A stretch of 64,000 nt of DNA from Winogradskyella vidalii (GCF_013403955.1 NZ_JABFDG010000003.1:248001-312000); one strand, 5' to 3'. Counted from the first letter of the stretch, positions 42,573-52,775 are shown. The notes: generated by a model not told the origin, from the sequence alone. A program made the numbers and translations.

Positions 42573-43916
42573 ATGAAGCAGCATACTCTCATTAAAAACG
42601 CAAAAATTGTCAACGAAGGAAAAATTGTAGAAGGTGATATCCTTATCGAAGATAATATTATAAAAAAAATAGACCTATCTATTAGTGTAAAATCTGCCGA
42701 GATGCTTGTTATTGATGCAGAAGGCGGATATGTTTTTCCTGGAATGATTGATGATCAAGTCCATTTTAGAGAACCAGGACTAACGCACAAAGCTGATATT
42801 GAATCAGAATCTAAAGCTGCTTTGGCTGGTGGTATTACCTCGTTTATTGAAATGCCTAATACCAATCCGCAGACCACCACTGTAGAAAAGTTAGAAGAAA
42901 AATTTGCGATTGCTGCTAATTCATCTTATGCGAATTACTCGTTTATGTTTGGTGGCACCAATGATAATTTAGACGAAATTCTAAAAGTTGACCCTAAAAC
43001 CGTTGCAGGTTTAAAACTATTTTTAGGTTCTTCCACAGGAAATATGTTAGTTGATGATCCTGAAGTTATTGAGAAAATATTTTCGAGTACTGATATGGTT
43101 ATTTCAGTACATTGTGAAGATGAAGCAACTATAAAAGAAAACCTAGAAAAGTATAAAGCAGAATATGGTGATGATATTCCTATGGAAAAGCATCCTATTA
43201 TTAGAAGTGCTGAGGCTTGCTACTTGTCGTCATCTAAAGCTATAGAATTAGCAAAGAAAACCGGCGCAAGATTACATGTGTTTCATGTTTCAACAGGAAA
43301 AGAAACCAGTCTGTTTTCAAATAAATTGCCTTTAAAGGATAAGAAAATAACAGCTGAGGTATGTGTGCATCACTTATGGTTTTCTGATGAAGACTATGCC
43401 AAAAAAGGAAGTCATATTAAATGGAATCCAGCTGTAAAAACAGCAGATGATAGAGCGAAACTCTGGAAAGCTTTATTAGATGACAAAATAGATGTTATTG
43501 CAACCGATCATGCACCGCATACTCTTGAAGAGAAAAACAATCCTTATACTAAAGCACCTTCTGGAGGCCCTTTAGTACAACATGCGTTGATGGCTTTAAT
43601 GGAAGCGCATCATCAAGGTAAGATTTCAGTTGAGAAGATTGTGGAAAAGGCGTGTCATAATCCTGCTATATTATTTAATGTTGAAAAACGAGGCTATATA
43701 AAAGAAGGTTATTTTGCAGATTTGGTGATTATAAATCCGCAAAGTCCTTGGACAGTTAATAAAAGTAATATCCTTTATAAATGTGGATGGTCACCTTTTG
43801 AAGGCAGTACGTTTAAAAGTAGAATTACCCATACTTTTGTTAATGGTCGTTTAGCGTATAAGAATTTTAAAGTTTTAGACGTTAAAGCAGGAGAACGATT
43901 AACTTTTAATAGATAA
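42573..43916 (+). CDS. pyrC: Dihydroorotase
   Basis: The 447-residue amidohydrolase has the metal-binding [10 protein letters not shown] near residue 60, SSTGNML close to the substrate/metal site, and the late histidine/aspartate motifs VCVHHLWF and ATDHAPH. It closes carbamoyl aspartate to dihydroorotate in pyrimidine synthesis. The layout is the class I type used in Bacteroidota. Tight spacing to both neighbours indicates co-transcription. Confidence 0.94.
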   Translation: MKQHTLIKNAKIVNEGKIVEGDILIEDNIIKKIDLSISVKSAEMLVIDAEGGYVFPGMIDDQVHFREPGLTHKADIESESKAALAGGITSFIEMPNTNPQTTTVEKLEEKFAIAANSSYANYSFMFGGTNDNLDEILKVDPKTVAGLKLFLGSSTGNMLVDDPEVIEKIFSSTDMVISVHCEDEATIKENLEKYKAEYGDDIPMEKHPIIRSAEACYLSSSKAIELAKKTGARLHVFHVSTGKETSLFSNKLPLKDKKITAEVCVHHLWFSDEDYAKKGSHIKWNPAVKTADDRAKLWKALLDDKIDVIATDHAPHTLEEKNNPYTKAPSGGPLVQHALMALMEAHHQGKISVEKIVEKACHNPAILFNVEKRGYIKEGYFADLVIINPQSPWTVNKSNILYKCGWSPFEGSTFKSRITHTFVNGRLAYKNFKVLDVKAGERLTFNR

Positions 43917-43917
43917 G

Positions 43918-44424
43918 ATGTTAAAGCATATAAGTGTTATATTGGTGTTGTGTTTTTTGGTTTTGGCTTGTCATGGTCCTAACCGACCTAAAAAACCAGA
44001 TAACTTAATTTCTAAAGCTCAGATGTCTGATCTTTTGTATGATTTATATCTCATTAATGCCGCCAAAGGTGTCAATAGAAAAACCTTAGAAACTAATGGT
44101 TTTGATCCAGAAAATTACATCTTAGATAAATATAATATTGATAGCATCCAATTTGCAGATAGTAATGCTTATTATACTTTTGATTCTGAAACTTACAATG
44201 AGATTGTAGAAACCGTAAAAGCTAGGTTACAAGAAAATAAAAAGGAGTTTGATCTTATAAAAGAAAAAAATAGTGATTCTATCAAAAAACGTCAGGATTC
44301 AATTAGAAACTTAAGAATAAAGACGAAAGATAAGATTAAGACTAAAAAAAGATTGGATACTGTTGGTTCTAGTAAACGACCTACACCTAGAGGTCGTTTA
44401 GAAATAGCTGACTCACTTCGTTAA
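43918..44424 (+). CDS. DUF4296 lipoprotein
   Basis: The 168-residue protein has a lipoprotein signal ending at Cys18 (LVLAC). The DUF4296 region (about 28-115) includes LYDLYLINAAKG and YYTFDSETYNEIVE. A charged, Lys/Arg-rich helical tail follows. The family is specific to Bacteroidota, and its genes commonly follow pyrC, as here. The function is unknown. The 3' end overlaps the convergent epimerase gene by 38 bp. Confidence 0.9.
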   Translation: MLKHISVILVLCFLVLACHGPNRPKKPDNLISKAQMSDLLYDLYLINAAKGVNRKTLETNGFDPENYILDKYNIDSIQFADSNAYYTFDSETYNEIVETVKARLQENKKEFDLIKEKNSDSIKKRQDSIRNLRIKTKDKIKTKKRLDTVGSSKRPTPRGRLEIADSLR

Positions 44425-45400
44425 TAGATTTACGTATCGGTTTAAATTTAAAATTTAAGGTGTTTTTTAACTTTGAAGCATCGTATTTAGTGACACTAAT
44501 TGCTGTTTTTGAAGCTTGTTTAGATAAACGTCTGCGCTTTCTTAAAAAAATATTCTGTAGCCTATCTAACCTCCAAAATACAGCCAATAACCATGGTTTT
44601 GCCTCTTTAGATGGTGGTTTCACATGTAAGGCCTCAGCAGTTTGGGTGAGGAAAGTTTTAAAATTTAGATTTTCAGAAACTAAAATATAACTCTCGTTTT
44701 TAATGGTACTGTTCATAAGTTGTTGCATCACACTTACAACATCCCAAACATCAACATAGCCTGTGGCACCTTTAGTATAGTATGGAAATCCATTATAAAT
44801 ACGTTTGAATATGCTGCCGCTGTTGGCACCATTCCAAAAGCCAGCACCTAAAATCACACCTGGATTTACGATAACAGCATCTAGACCTTCTTGTGTACCA
44901 CGCCAAACTTCAAGTTCGGCACCAAATTTTGTAATCGCATATACACTATTGTCGTCTTCTTGATTCCATTCCGTACGCTCGTCTATTAATTTTTCTGGGT
45001 CAATATGGTGCCCAATAGCAGAAATAGAACTGACGTAGCATAATTTTTTAACTTGATGACTAATGGATAAGTTAACAATGTTTGCAGTACCTTTTATGTT
45101 TATTTTTCGAATTAGTCTAAACTTATCAGGTTCAAAAGATACCATAGCAGCACAATGATAGACATGTGTAATGCCTTTAAAAGCGTGTTGTAGTTGAGGT
45201 ATATTATTAAGATCAGCTTCTACCCATTCAATACTGTTAAAAAGGGTATCAGCATCATCTGAAAAATAAGAAAACACATGCTTTACGCGTGCTAATGTTT
45301 TTTTACTACGGTATATTGCTCTAATAGGTTCGTTGCTTTTTAAAAGTTGAAAGAGCAAATGCGAACCAACCAAACCTGTGCCTCCTGTGACTAAAATCAT
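44387..45400 (-). CDS. NAD-dependent epimerase/dehydratase (extended SDR)
   Basis: The 337-residue protein has the extended-SDR cofactor motif VTGGTGLVGSHLL at the N-terminus and the catalytic YAITKFGAE (YxxxK) near residue 150. Serine for the active site is in VSSISAIG. The substrate could be a nucleotide sugar or a dihydroflavonol-like compound, as the sequence is of the broad DFR-like group. It has its own transcript, convergent with the DUF4296 gene with a 38-bp coding overlap. Confidence 0.9.
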   Translation of the reverse strand: MILVTGGTGLVGSHLLFQLLKSNEPIRAIYRSKKTLARVKHVFSYFSDDADTLFNSIEWVEADLNNIPQLQHAFKGITHVYHCAAMVSFEPDKFRLIRKINIKGTANIVNLSISHQVKKLCYVSSISAIGHHIDPEKLIDERTEWNQEDDNSVYAITKFGAELEVWRGTQEGLDAVIVNPGVILGAGFWNGANSGSIFKRIYNGFPYYTKGATGYVDVWDVVSVMQQLMNSTIKNESYILVSENLNFKTFLTQTAEALHVKPPSKEAKPWLLAVFWRLDRLQNIFLRKRRRLSKQASKTAISVTKYDASKLKNTLNFKFKPIRKSINEVSQLFLNDL

Positions 45401-45502
45401 AAAGCGAAGTTACGTTTTTTAAGCCTAATTTATAACTAGATTATAGTTTTGTGAATTTCTATCTAAATAATTTTTAACCGTAATAAATTGGTTAAAATTG
45501 TC

Positions 45503-45533
45503 TTTTGTGTTTAGCAAGGGAAACATATCTTTG
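45503..45533 (+). promoter_or_regulatory. tyrS promoter, TTG-N18-TATCTTTG
   Basis: -33 TTTTG (45503-45507) and -7 TATCTTTG (45526-45533) are separated by 18 bp, a good fit to the Bacteroidota consensus. The start codon follows about 30 nt later. Confidence 0.65.
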
Positions 45534-45562
45534 TGCAAATCAAATTTGAAACTAAAAATACA

Positions 45563-46873
45563 ATGGCAAATACATTTGTAGAAGAATTACGATGGCGAGG
45601 AATGGTACATGATATCATGCCTGGAACAGAAGAGCAATTAGATAAGGAGATGACTACAGCCTATATTGGTTTTGATCCTACATCAGACTCGTTGCACATT
45701 GGTAGTTTAGTGCCTATAATTTTATTGGTTCACTTAAAAAAAGCAGGTCATAAACCTGTTGCTTTAGTTGGTGGTGCTACCGGAATGATTGGTGATCCAT
45801 CAGGAAAAAGTGATGAGCGTAATTTGTTAGATGAAGTCGCTCTAGCACATAATGTTGCAGGTATAAAAAGTGTATTATCACGCTTTTTAGATTTTAATTC
45901 AGCGGATAAAAATGCGCCGGTTTTAGTGAATAACTATGATTGGATGAAAGATTTCAGCTTTATCGATTTTGCAAGAGATGTTGGTAAACGTATCACTGTA
46001 AATTATATGATGGCTAAAGATTCTGTAAAAAAACGTTTTTCTGGTGAAGAAGGGAGTGTTGGAATGTCTTTTACGGAATTTACATACCAATTGATTCAAG
46101 GTTACGATTTTCATCATTTGTACAAAACCATGGATTGCAAATTGCAAATGGGAGGAAGTGATCAATGGGGAAACATTACTACTGGTACCGAATTGGTAAG
46201 ACGTATGCACGATGGTGAAGATCAAGCAAAAGCTTATGCAATGACTTGTCCTTTAATCACCAAAGCAGACGGTTCTAAATTTGGAAAATCTGAAGGTGGA
46301 AATATTTGGTTAGATGCAGATAAAACTTCGGTTTATAAATTCTACCAATTTTGGTTAAATTCTAGTGATGAAGATGCTGAGAAATATATTAAGATTTTTA
46401 CTTTTTTAGATCAGGAAACGATTGAATCTATAATTGCAGAACACAAAGAAACACCACATTTGCGTTTGTTACAAAAACGTTTAGCTGAAGAGATTACGGT
46501 ATTTGTACATAGTAAGGAGGATTATGATAATGCTGTAAAAGCCTCTGCTATATTGTTTAGCAAAGACTTTAAAAATGAAATTAAGCAGTTGCCAGAATCT
46601 TTATTCTTAGATGTTTTTGAAGGAGTAAAAGATGCTGAAATTTCTGAAGCTGAATTTAACGAAGGTGTTGATATGATTGCTGCTTTAGCGGCTAAAACAA
46701 ATTTTTTAAATTCTAATGGCGATGCACGTAGAGCGTTAAAGGAAAATGCTGTTGCCGTAAATAAAGTAAAAGTGAAAGAGGATTATATATTGTCTTCTGA
46801 AGACTTAATACATGATAAGTATATTATTATAAGTAGAGGAAAGAAAACCAATTTTATTTTAAAAGTGGTTTAA
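45563..46873 (+). CDS. tyrS: Tyrosine-tRNA ligase
   Basis: The 436-residue class I synthetase has the HIGH-type motif HIGS (in [10 protein letters not shown]), the KMSKS-type motif KFGKS and the YIGFDPT and QGYDFHHL substrate regions. A C-terminal S4-like RNA-binding domain covers about residues 365-436. The frame opens at 45533, but the ATG at 45563 gives the usual N-terminus [13 protein letters not shown]. It is a monocistronic gene with a clear promoter and a perfect terminator. Confidence 0.97.
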   Translation: MANTFVEELRWRGMVHDIMPGTEEQLDKEMTTAYIGFDPTSDSLHIGSLVPIILLVHLKKAGHKPVALVGGATGMIGDPSGKSDERNLLDEVALAHNVAGIKSVLSRFLDFNSADKNAPVLVNNYDWMKDFSFIDFARDVGKRITVNYMMAKDSVKKRFSGEEGSVGMSFTEFTYQLIQGYDFHHLYKTMDCKLQMGGSDQWGNITTGTELVRRMHDGEDQAKAYAMTCPLITKADGSKFGKSEGGNIWLDADKTSVYKFYQFWLNSSDEDAEKYIKIFTFLDQETIESIIAEHKETPHLRLLQKRLAEEITVFVHSKEDYDNAVKASAILFSKDFKNEIKQLPESLFLDVFEGVKDAEISEAEFNEGVDMIAALAAKTNFLNSNGDARRALKENAVAVNKVKVKEDYILSSEDLIHDKYIIISRGKKTNFILKVV

Positions 46874-46898
46874 CTTACTCTATTAAAAATAGATTTGG

Positions 46899-46940
46899 AC
46901 CTGTTAAGTTTTAAAAACTTAACAGGTCTTTTTATTTTTT
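46899..46940 (+). terminator. Rho-independent terminator of tyrS
   Basis: GACCTGTTAAGTTTT pairs with its reverse complement around a minimal loop, followed by TTTTTATTTTTT. Near-perfect 31-nt palindrome (46899-46929). Confidence 0.93.
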
Positions 46941-46945
46941 CGGCA

Positions 46946-46978
46946 TAAAAAAAGTGCCCAAACTGTGTTTGAGCACTT
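46946..46978 (-). terminator. Terminator of the LuxE-like gene
   Basis: On the minus strand AGTGCTCAAAC/GTTTGGGCACT forms a stem followed by TTTTTTT. It lies about 70 bp beyond the stop of the gene at 47052. Confidence 0.85.
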
Positions 46979-47051
46979 CTAACCAATCAATCAACTAATG
47001 AAAATCTTCCTTTTTCATAGCAATTGTTAAGTCGTATTAAAATAAAGTTCC

Positions 47052-48032
47052 TTACAAGGCCATTAAATTACAACCTCTAATATCGGAATTGTCGAATCTT
47101 CCAATCACTTCAAACTCCCCGTTAGTATTAACTTTACCTAAATCTTGGGTAGCAATAAATGAACAGGAATTTATATTGGCCAAATCAATAACATTAATGC
47201 CACCCGTTTTATTTGGAGCTTGTATTGTTAAGGCATCTTCGGTATCGCGTGTTAAGATTTTCATCCATGGCGGACATTCAAAAACACCATGTCCTTTAGA
47301 ATACGCCTGACTCAATAATTCGGTCATACCATATTCACTATGAATCTGTTTTACGCCAAAACCTGTTTGTAAAATTTGATGTAATTCTTGACGTATAATT
47401 TCTTTACGTCTGCCTTTCATACCACCAGTTTCCATAACTATGGTATGCTTTAATTTAAGTTGATAGGCTTCAACCAAGTCTAATAAAGCAAAGGAGACAC
47501 CAATAAGTAGTGTTTTTTGCTGTTTAGCTTCAAGTGTTTTTAGTGTATTTGCTAATTCTTCAAGATTATTAAGATAGAAGCCACTTTCTGACTGTTTAGA
47601 TTGGTTAATTAAATCATCAACCATATAAATCAATGATGAGCCATCGCGTTCTAAATAAGACGGTAATAAAGCTAAGACCACGTAGTCTTCAATGTTTCCA
47701 TAAAAATGCTTAAAAGCCTTTAAATAACTTTCTTCATAAAGCTTTAAATCGGTCACTAAATGTTTGCTTGTTGTGCTTCCTGTGGTTCCTGAGCTAGAGA
47801 ATGTTTTTTCAATAGTTTGTGTAGAACTCAAAACGTCTCGTGACTTAAAAAACTGAATAGGTAAAAAAGGAATGTCAGCAATCGTTTTTACATCAGAAGG
47901 ATGTATGTAAAGTAAGTCGCAAAAGGAGCGATAAACTCTATTGTTTTTAAACTGAAATTTAAAAACTTCCAAAGCTAAAGCATCAAACTCAGCATTAGAT
48001 TTTATGTTAAAAATGGCGTCTTTAGATATCAT
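47052..48032 (-). CDS. LuxE/PaaK-like acyl-protein synthetase family protein
   Basis: The 326-residue protein is of the LuxE (acyl-protein synthetase) branch of AMP-forming enzymes. The adenylation-type motif TFSSSGTTGSTTSKH lies near residue 95, and IHSEYGMTELLSQAY and a C-terminal EVIGRFDNSDIRGC follow. LuxE activates fatty acids and passes them on as an acyl-enzyme. In non-luminous Bacteroidota the physiological partner is unknown, and it often sits with surface-polysaccharide or lipid genes. A TATTTTTG element ends 4 bp before the start codon. Confidence 0.85.
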   Translation of the reverse strand: MISKDAIFNIKSNAEFDALALEVFKFQFKNNRVYRSFCDLLYIHPSDVKTIADIPFLPIQFFKSRDVLSSTQTIEKTFSSSGTTGSTTSKHLVTDLKLYEESYLKAFKHFYGNIEDYVVLALLPSYLERDGSSLIYMVDDLINQSKQSESGFYLNNLEELANTLKTLEAKQQKTLLIGVSFALLDLVEAYQLKLKHTIVMETGGMKGRRKEIIRQELHQILQTGFGVKQIHSEYGMTELLSQAYSKGHGVFECPPWMKILTRDTEDALTIQAPNKTGGINVIDLANINSCSFIATQDLGKVNTNGEFEVIGRFDNSDIRGCNLMAL

Positions 48033-48036
48033 GCTG

Positions 48037-48044
48037 CAAAAATA
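48037..48044 (-). promoter_or_regulatory. Putative promoter TATTTTTG, leaderless LuxE-like transcript
   Basis: On the minus strand TATTTTTG is separated by only 4 bases (CAGC) from the ATG at 48032, so the transcript probably begins at the start codon. Confidence 0.45.
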
Positions 48045-48047
48045 ACA

Positions 48048-48087
48048 TAAAAAAAGACCTGACAGGTTTTTAAAGCCTATCAGGTCT
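48048..48087 (-). terminator. Terminator of the T9SS cargo gene
   Basis: On the minus strand AGACCTGATAGG/CCTGTCAGGTCT forms a stem followed by TTTTTTTATG. It lies 25 bp beyond the stop at 48112, immediately upstream of the LuxE-like promoter element. Confidence 0.9.
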
Positions 48088-48111
48088 ATAATAATTATAT
48101 CAAAAAGATAC

Positions 48112-49737
48112 TTACTTAATCACTAATTTCTTAGTTGTAGACGTATTGTTTTGAGTAATTTTTACAATATAAACACCAGATTTTAAGTTAGACACATTTA
48201 ATGTGTTGTTAGTTAAAGTTTGGTTTTTAACTTGCTTACCTAAGATATCAAAAACTTGTACGTTCATTACTTCGTTTGTTGTAGAAGAAATTGAAACAGA
48301 ACCTGTATTTGTTGGGTTAGGGTATAAGCTAAATGAGTTAGCATTAAAGTTATTTACACTTAAAGCTTCAGCAATATCACTAGCATATCTTACTAGTAAT
48401 TGGTATTCGCCATAATATTCAGCACCTAAACCAGTAACACTAGAAGCTGATGTAGGGATAGCTGCACCAATTATATCTTCATCGTCAAAAGAAGTTCTAG
48501 CATTTGTAACATCAGTTCCGTCTACTAAATCATAGTTTGTAAAAGCTTCAAAAGTTCCTGTTGCAGAAAAAGTAACATTGTTTACTGTAATCAATCTACT
48601 TTCGTAAGCTTCACCGTTGTTTATTAAATCAGAAGCACTAACAACGATTGGTGTAACTGTATTTCCTGTTGAAGATGCAGAAGCTACATTTTGAGTTGGT
48701 ATAAATTGTAAAACGCCAGTATATTCATTAAGTGTTCCAGTAATACCTGTCATACCATCACCAATTGCAAAAGCAGTTGTGATAATTCCATCAGCATCAT
48801 CAATTAAGATTCCTGCACCATCATCTTGAATGTATTTTTGGTTTCTTGTAGAGTTAGTTACAATATAAGAGATGATAGCTTCACCAGTTAATTCGTATAT
48901 GTATTCTTCGCCAGTATTTCCTGCTCTTAATTCTGTGATGTTAGCAACTTGTGTTGTTGTTGTAGGGTTAGAAACACTAAAAGTTATTGTACTTGTGCTA
49001 ATTGTACCAGTACCATCTATTAAATCTGCAGTAACAGTGTAAGATTCACCATCTGTAGTTGTTACTGTAAAAGGGCTAGATGCATTAGTTGTCTCAGTTC
49101 CGTTTACAGTAATAGTTACTGACTCTCCGCCTACTAAGTTACCTGTTGAAAATTCTACATCTACAGAAGTTGTACCAGAATCAAAAGTAGTATAATCACT
49201 TGGGCTAGTTATTACAACGCTTGGAGTTGTAGCTTCAATAATTTGTGCATTATCAATGTAGAATTGAGTTCCTGATACCCAGTTTGAACTTAAGTCGTAA
49301 AAACGAATACCGAAATCAAAATCTTCATCAGCTGCTGGCGTGTATTCAAAAGAAATAGTTTGCCATTCATTTAATATAGTTTCATCAGAATAAACAGAAG
49401 GTGTATAACCATCTCCATTAAATATTCTAGCTCTAGATTCATTATTAGTCGCATAAACATCTAAGCTCATAGTGTAAGTAACACCACCTGTTAAAGCTAC
49501 TGTTTGTTTTATGTCAGTATTTGCTTGCTCAGTAGTTAAAAGATTTACACTTGCAGAACTACTACCTTCAGTAGTAAAAGTTGTATTTTCACTAAGGTCA
49601 TCTGTGCTAAAATCAACTGTAGTCCAAGAATCTGGTACACCAGCTGTCCAGTTTTCAAAACCACCGTTAGCAGCTAAGTTTTGTCCATAAGTTGTAACAC
49701 TTATTAAACAAAGTAATAAAAAGTAAATTTTTTTCAT
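48112..49737 (-). CDS. Secreted T9SS cargo protein with type A sorting domain
   Basis: From the ATG at 49737 (MKKIYFLLLC) the product has 541 residues. It has a signal peptide (about 1-18, TTYGQ), a carbohydrate-binding-like jelly roll (about 20-170, NGGFENWTAGVPDSW), and a Thr/Ser-rich Ig-like domain (about 175-265). Next come a DUF5689/OB-fold-like domain (about 275-455) and a C-terminal type IX sorting domain (about 465-541, SLYPNPTNTGSVSIS to GVYIVKI and KLVIK). It would cross the outer membrane by T9SS and be surface-attached or released. No catalytic domain is seen. The frame opens 10 codons earlier, but the signal peptide favours 49737. Confidence 0.92.
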   Translation of the reverse strand: MKKIYFLLLCLISVTTYGQNLAANGGFENWTAGVPDSWTTVDFSTDDLSENTTFTTEGSSSASVNLLTTEQANTDIKQTVALTGGVTYTMSLDVYATNNESRARIFNGDGYTPSVYSDETILNEWQTISFEYTPAADEDFDFGIRFYDLSSNWVSGTQFYIDNAQIIEATTPSVVITSPSDYTTFDSGTTSVDVEFSTGNLVGGESVTITVNGTETTNASSPFTVTTTDGESYTVTADLIDGTGTISTSTITFSVSNPTTTTQVANITELRAGNTGEEYIYELTGEAIISYIVTNSTRNQKYIQDDGAGILIDDADGIITTAFAIGDGMTGITGTLNEYTGVLQFIPTQNVASASSTGNTVTPIVVSASDLINNGEAYESRLITVNNVTFSATGTFEAFTNYDLVDGTDVTNARTSFDDEDIIGAAIPTSASSVTGLGAEYYGEYQLLVRYASDIAEALSVNNFNANSFSLYPNPTNTGSVSISSTTNEVMNVQVFDILGKQVKNQTLTNNTLNVSNLKSGVYIVKITQNNTSTTKKLVIK

Positions 49738-49764
49738 AATTATTTTATATAAAAGATTAGAACA

Positions 49765-49793
49765 CAAATATAATAACTAATCCTCAGTTTCAA
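49765..49793 (-). promoter_or_regulatory. Promoter of the T9SS cargo gene, TTG-N18-TATATTTG
   Basis: On the minus strand TTG (49791-49793) and TATATTTG (49765-49772) are separated by 18 bp, a good fit to the Bacteroidota consensus, with a leader of about 25 nt. Confidence 0.6.
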
Positions 49794-49968
49794 TAATCCC
49801 TTTAGTTAATAGTTATCATTTTACAATAAGTTAATCTAGTAGATGTCAGGTGCTTCTAGTGATCAATGATTTATATTTTTAATGTTAGGGAATTGTTATC
49901 AATTCGATAAATATACAAGGGGTAATAGAGATATATCCTATATTTACAATCTATAAAATAGAACACCA

Positions 49969-50655
49969 TTGAAAAAGAAAGATATTAAAATATTGTTAGT
50001 TGATGATGAGCCAGATATTTTAGAAATAGTTGGTTATAATTTATCTGCGGAAGGTTATCAAGTTTTAAAGGGTGAAAATGGATTAGAAGCTGTTGAATTA
50101 GCAAAAAAACATAAACCCCATCTAATTATTTTAGATGTTATGATGCCTAAAATGGACGGTATTGAAGCTTGTGAACGCATCAGAGAAATACCAGAATTAA
50201 GCGAAACAATCATTACATTTTTAACGGCACGTGGTGAAGATTACTCCCAAGTAGCCGGTTTTGATGCTGGTGCAGACGACTATATTGCTAAGCCTATAAA
50301 GCCAAAGGTTTTAATTAGTAAAGTTAAAGCATTATTAAGACGTTTTAAGGATGTTGAGAGTACTGTAGATAGTATTGTAAAAATTGGCGACTTAGTAATT
50401 TACAAAGAAGAATATAAAATTACGATTAAGGGTCAAGAAACAACTTTGCCGAGAAAAGAATTTGAATTATTATCTTTGTTGGCAACCAAACCTGGTAAGG
50501 TTTTTAAACGCGATGAAATTTTAGACAAAGTCTGGGGTAATGAAGTTGTTGTTGGTGGTAGAACCATTGATGTACATATTAGAAAACTTCGTGAAAAAAT
50601 AGGCGATAAATCCTTTAAAACGGTCAAAGGTGTTGGTTACAAGTTTGTAGACTAA
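49969..50655 (+). CDS. OmpR/PhoB-family response regulator
   Basis: The 228-residue protein has a receiver domain with acidic pocket Asp12/Asp13 (LVDDEPD), phosphoacceptor Asp56 (LILDVMMPKMDG), switch Thr86 and Lys108 (AKPIKP). A C-terminal winged-helix DNA-binding domain (about 130-228, LPRKEFELLSLL and RTIDVHIRKLREKIG) follows. It begins with TTG rather than ATG. It overlaps the histidine kinase gene by one base (TAATG), so the two are translationally coupled. The pair is PhoB/PhoR-like in layout, but the signal is unknown. Confidence 0.95.
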   Translation: MKKKDIKILLVDDEPDILEIVGYNLSAEGYQVLKGENGLEAVELAKKHKPHLIILDVMMPKMDGIEACERIREIPELSETIITFLTARGEDYSQVAGFDAGADDYIAKPIKPKVLISKVKALLRRFKDVESTVDSIVKIGDLVIYKEEYKITIKGQETTLPRKEFELLSLLATKPGKVFKRDEILDKVWGNEVVVGGRTIDVHIRKLREKIGDKSFKTVKGVGYKFVD

Positions 50656-51698
50656 TGCAAAAAAACAATCTGAGAAAAACATATAAATTCGCCATAAGGA
50701 CATCGTTATATGTAACGATGTTCTCAACACTCCTTGTGAGTGTTTTTTTAGATTACTACCACACATTTAATTGGCAGGTGATTTTTTTTCCAATAATCTG
50801 TTTTCCGCTGTGTTTTTCAATTATACAATATAGAGTTGAGCGATTTATATATAGACGTGTAAAGAAAATTTACGATGATCTTACACTCTTAGAATCTACA
50901 AATTTAAGGCAACAACCCATCACTACTGATATGGGGACTTTAACGAGAGAAATTGATAAATATGCCAAAACCAAAAAGATTGAAATTGAAACCTTAAAAA
51001 TAAGGGAAGAGTATCGTAAAGAGTTTATAGGTAATGTCTCTCATGAGCTAAAAACGCCGCTTTTTACAGTTCAAGGTTATATTTTAACTTTATTAGATGG
51101 AGGAATTGAAGATGAAAAGCTCAGAAAAAAATATCTCACTAGAGCAAGTAAAGGGGTCGAACGCTTAACCTATATCATTAAAGATTTAGATATGATTACC
51201 CAACTAGAAGTTGGTGTGATGAAGCTCGATAAAGAAAATTTTGATATCGTTCAACTGGTTCAGAGTGTCTTTGATCTTTTTGAAATGAAAGCCGCAAAAA
51301 AACGCATTACCTTAACTTTTGATATTAAGTATCATGAGCCTATTATGGTTTTTGCAGATAAAGAACGTATTCAGCAAGTTTTAGCAAATCTAGTAGTTAA
51401 TTCTATAAAATATGGACGCGAAAAGGGAACCACAGAAATCAGTATAGAAAACCTAATTAAAAATAAAGTTATTGTTAGAGTCACAGATAATGGAGAAGGG
51501 GTTCATGAATCTAGCCATCAACGTCTGTTTGAACGTTTTTACCGTGTAGATAAAAGTGGTTCACGCAAAGAAGGCGGTTCGGGATTGGGCTTGTCTATCG
51601 TTAAACATATTATTGAAGCGCACGAAGAAAAAATATATATTGAAAGCCAACTAGATGTGGGTAGTGAATTTTCGTTTACCTTAGAAAAGTCTAAATAA
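50655..51698 (+). CDS. Sensor histidine kinase (PhoR-like)
   Basis: The 347-residue protein has two closely spaced membrane helices (about 15-58) with almost no periplasmic loop. A linker is followed by the HisKA domain with phosphoacceptor His130 in FIGNVSHELKTPLFTVQGY. The ATPase domain has NLVVNSIKYG (N box), DNGEGV and GGSGLGLSIV (G boxes). Lacking an external sensor domain, it may sense a membrane or intracellular signal or a partner protein. Its partner is the regulator encoded immediately upstream. The 3' end overlaps the convergent glycosyltransferase gene by 18 bp. Confidence 0.95.
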   Translation: MQKNNLRKTYKFAIRTSLYVTMFSTLLVSVFLDYYHTFNWQVIFFPIICFPLCFSIIQYRVERFIYRRVKKIYDDLTLLESTNLRQQPITTDMGTLTREIDKYAKTKKIEIETLKIREEYRKEFIGNVSHELKTPLFTVQGYILTLLDGGIEDEKLRKKYLTRASKGVERLTYIIKDLDMITQLEVGVMKLDKENFDIVQLVQSVFDLFEMKAAKKRITLTFDIKYHEPIMVFADKERIQQVLANLVVNSIKYGREKGTTEISIENLIKNKVIVRVTDNGEGVHESSHQRLFERFYRVDKSGSRKEGGSGLGLSIVKHIIEAHEEKIYIESQLDVGSEFSFTLEKSK

Positions 51699-52733
51699 GT
51701 CTTTGTAGTTACACTCAAAATCTTCAAAAGTAAATCCTTTATAGTCTTTAACTTGTTCTAATAACGCTATTGAAAACTCATCTTGAGTACAATAAGGAAC
51801 AATGTCTTCTGCTTCTAACTTTTCAGCTAAATACACTTGTTCAAATTGTCCGGGTGTCGGAATAAAAAAGGCTTTCTTTTCTAATTTAGCTAAGTCCATA
51901 ATCGTGGTATAACCCGATCGGCTCAATACTATTTCACTTTCATTTATTGCGGTTTCTAGTTCTGCACTCGTCATGTAATTGTAAATGCTCATGTTCTGAT
52001 GTTGAGTGTTTGTTTGCTGCGACTCAACGACACCCTTTACAAAACAGATATTTCCTTTATAGGATTCTAACGCTTTAAATAATTTTTCTTCTAAAAAAGT
52101 ACGTTGTGGTTCTGGACCAGAAAGCAATACTAAAAGCTGGTGTTTAATGGCTAAGTTTTGTTTTTTAAATCGCGATAAAGGTCCTAAATATTTTAAAGGC
52201 GCATCAAAATCTTTGACATGTCCTAAAACACCACTTAGGTTTTTTTCGCCTTCATAATCCGGAATCCAACAAGCATCAAATTTTGAAATGATATTTTGAT
52301 GAATACTAGTACTTAGCCAAGTGGTGCTTCCGCTTAAAACTTTTAATTGATGTGTTATAAATACAGAAGGTACTTTTTTATGTCTTACACCAAAACGATT
52401 ATCTGAAATGATGCCAGAAATCGTAGTCGTTTTAATAAAATGAGCAATAGCTTTTTCCTCCTTCTTTATCGTTTTTAAAAGTCTAGGGCTGTCTTTTATA
52501 AGCTTCAACTTAAAATGCTTAGATTTTTTTGAGTATTTTATTTTATACGAAGGTAGTTCAAGCGTTTGAAGCGTTGGAAATTCTTTTTTGAGTAATTCTA
52601 GCGCAACACCATCGCTGGCGATTATAGGTTCAAAATTAAACCGAATCAATTCATTGACAATCGGAATGCAACGTGTAGCATGACCTAATCCCCAATTTAA
52701 AGGCGCCACTAAAATTTTTTTCTTTGTATCCAA
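51681..52733 (-). CDS. GT-B fold glycosyltransferase
   Basis: The 350-residue protein begins with the MurG-like glycine-rich motif LVAPLNWGLGHATRCIPIV and has a C-terminal donor-binding region (SEIVLSRSGYTTIMDLAKL and PTPGQFEQVYLAEKL). This is typical of family 28-like transferases. The absence of MurG-specific motifs and the neighbourhood argue against a peptidoglycan role. The acceptor and sugar are unknown. A TACCTTTG promoter element lies about 45 bp upstream. Confidence 0.88.
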   Translation of the reverse strand: MDTKKKILVAPLNWGLGHATRCIPIVNELIRFNFEPIIASDGVALELLKKEFPTLQTLELPSYKIKYSKKSKHFKLKLIKDSPRLLKTIKKEEKAIAHFIKTTTISGIISDNRFGVRHKKVPSVFITHQLKVLSGSTTWLSTSIHQNIISKFDACWIPDYEGEKNLSGVLGHVKDFDAPLKYLGPLSRFKKQNLAIKHQLLVLLSGPEPQRTFLEEKLFKALESYKGNICFVKGVVESQQTNTQHQNMSIYNYMTSAELETAINESEIVLSRSGYTTIMDLAKLEKKAFFIPTPGQFEQVYLAEKLEAEDIVPYCTQDEFSIALLEQVKDYKGFTFEDFECNYKDLFRLF

Positions 52734-52775
52734 CTTAGGTTCGTGTTTCTTAATTTTAGATTAGGTTGTATTAAA

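Noticed and set aside
45401..45562. T-box or other aminoacyl-tRNA leader regulation of tyrS
   Set aside because: The leader after the promoter is only about 25-30 nt, and no T-box motif is present.
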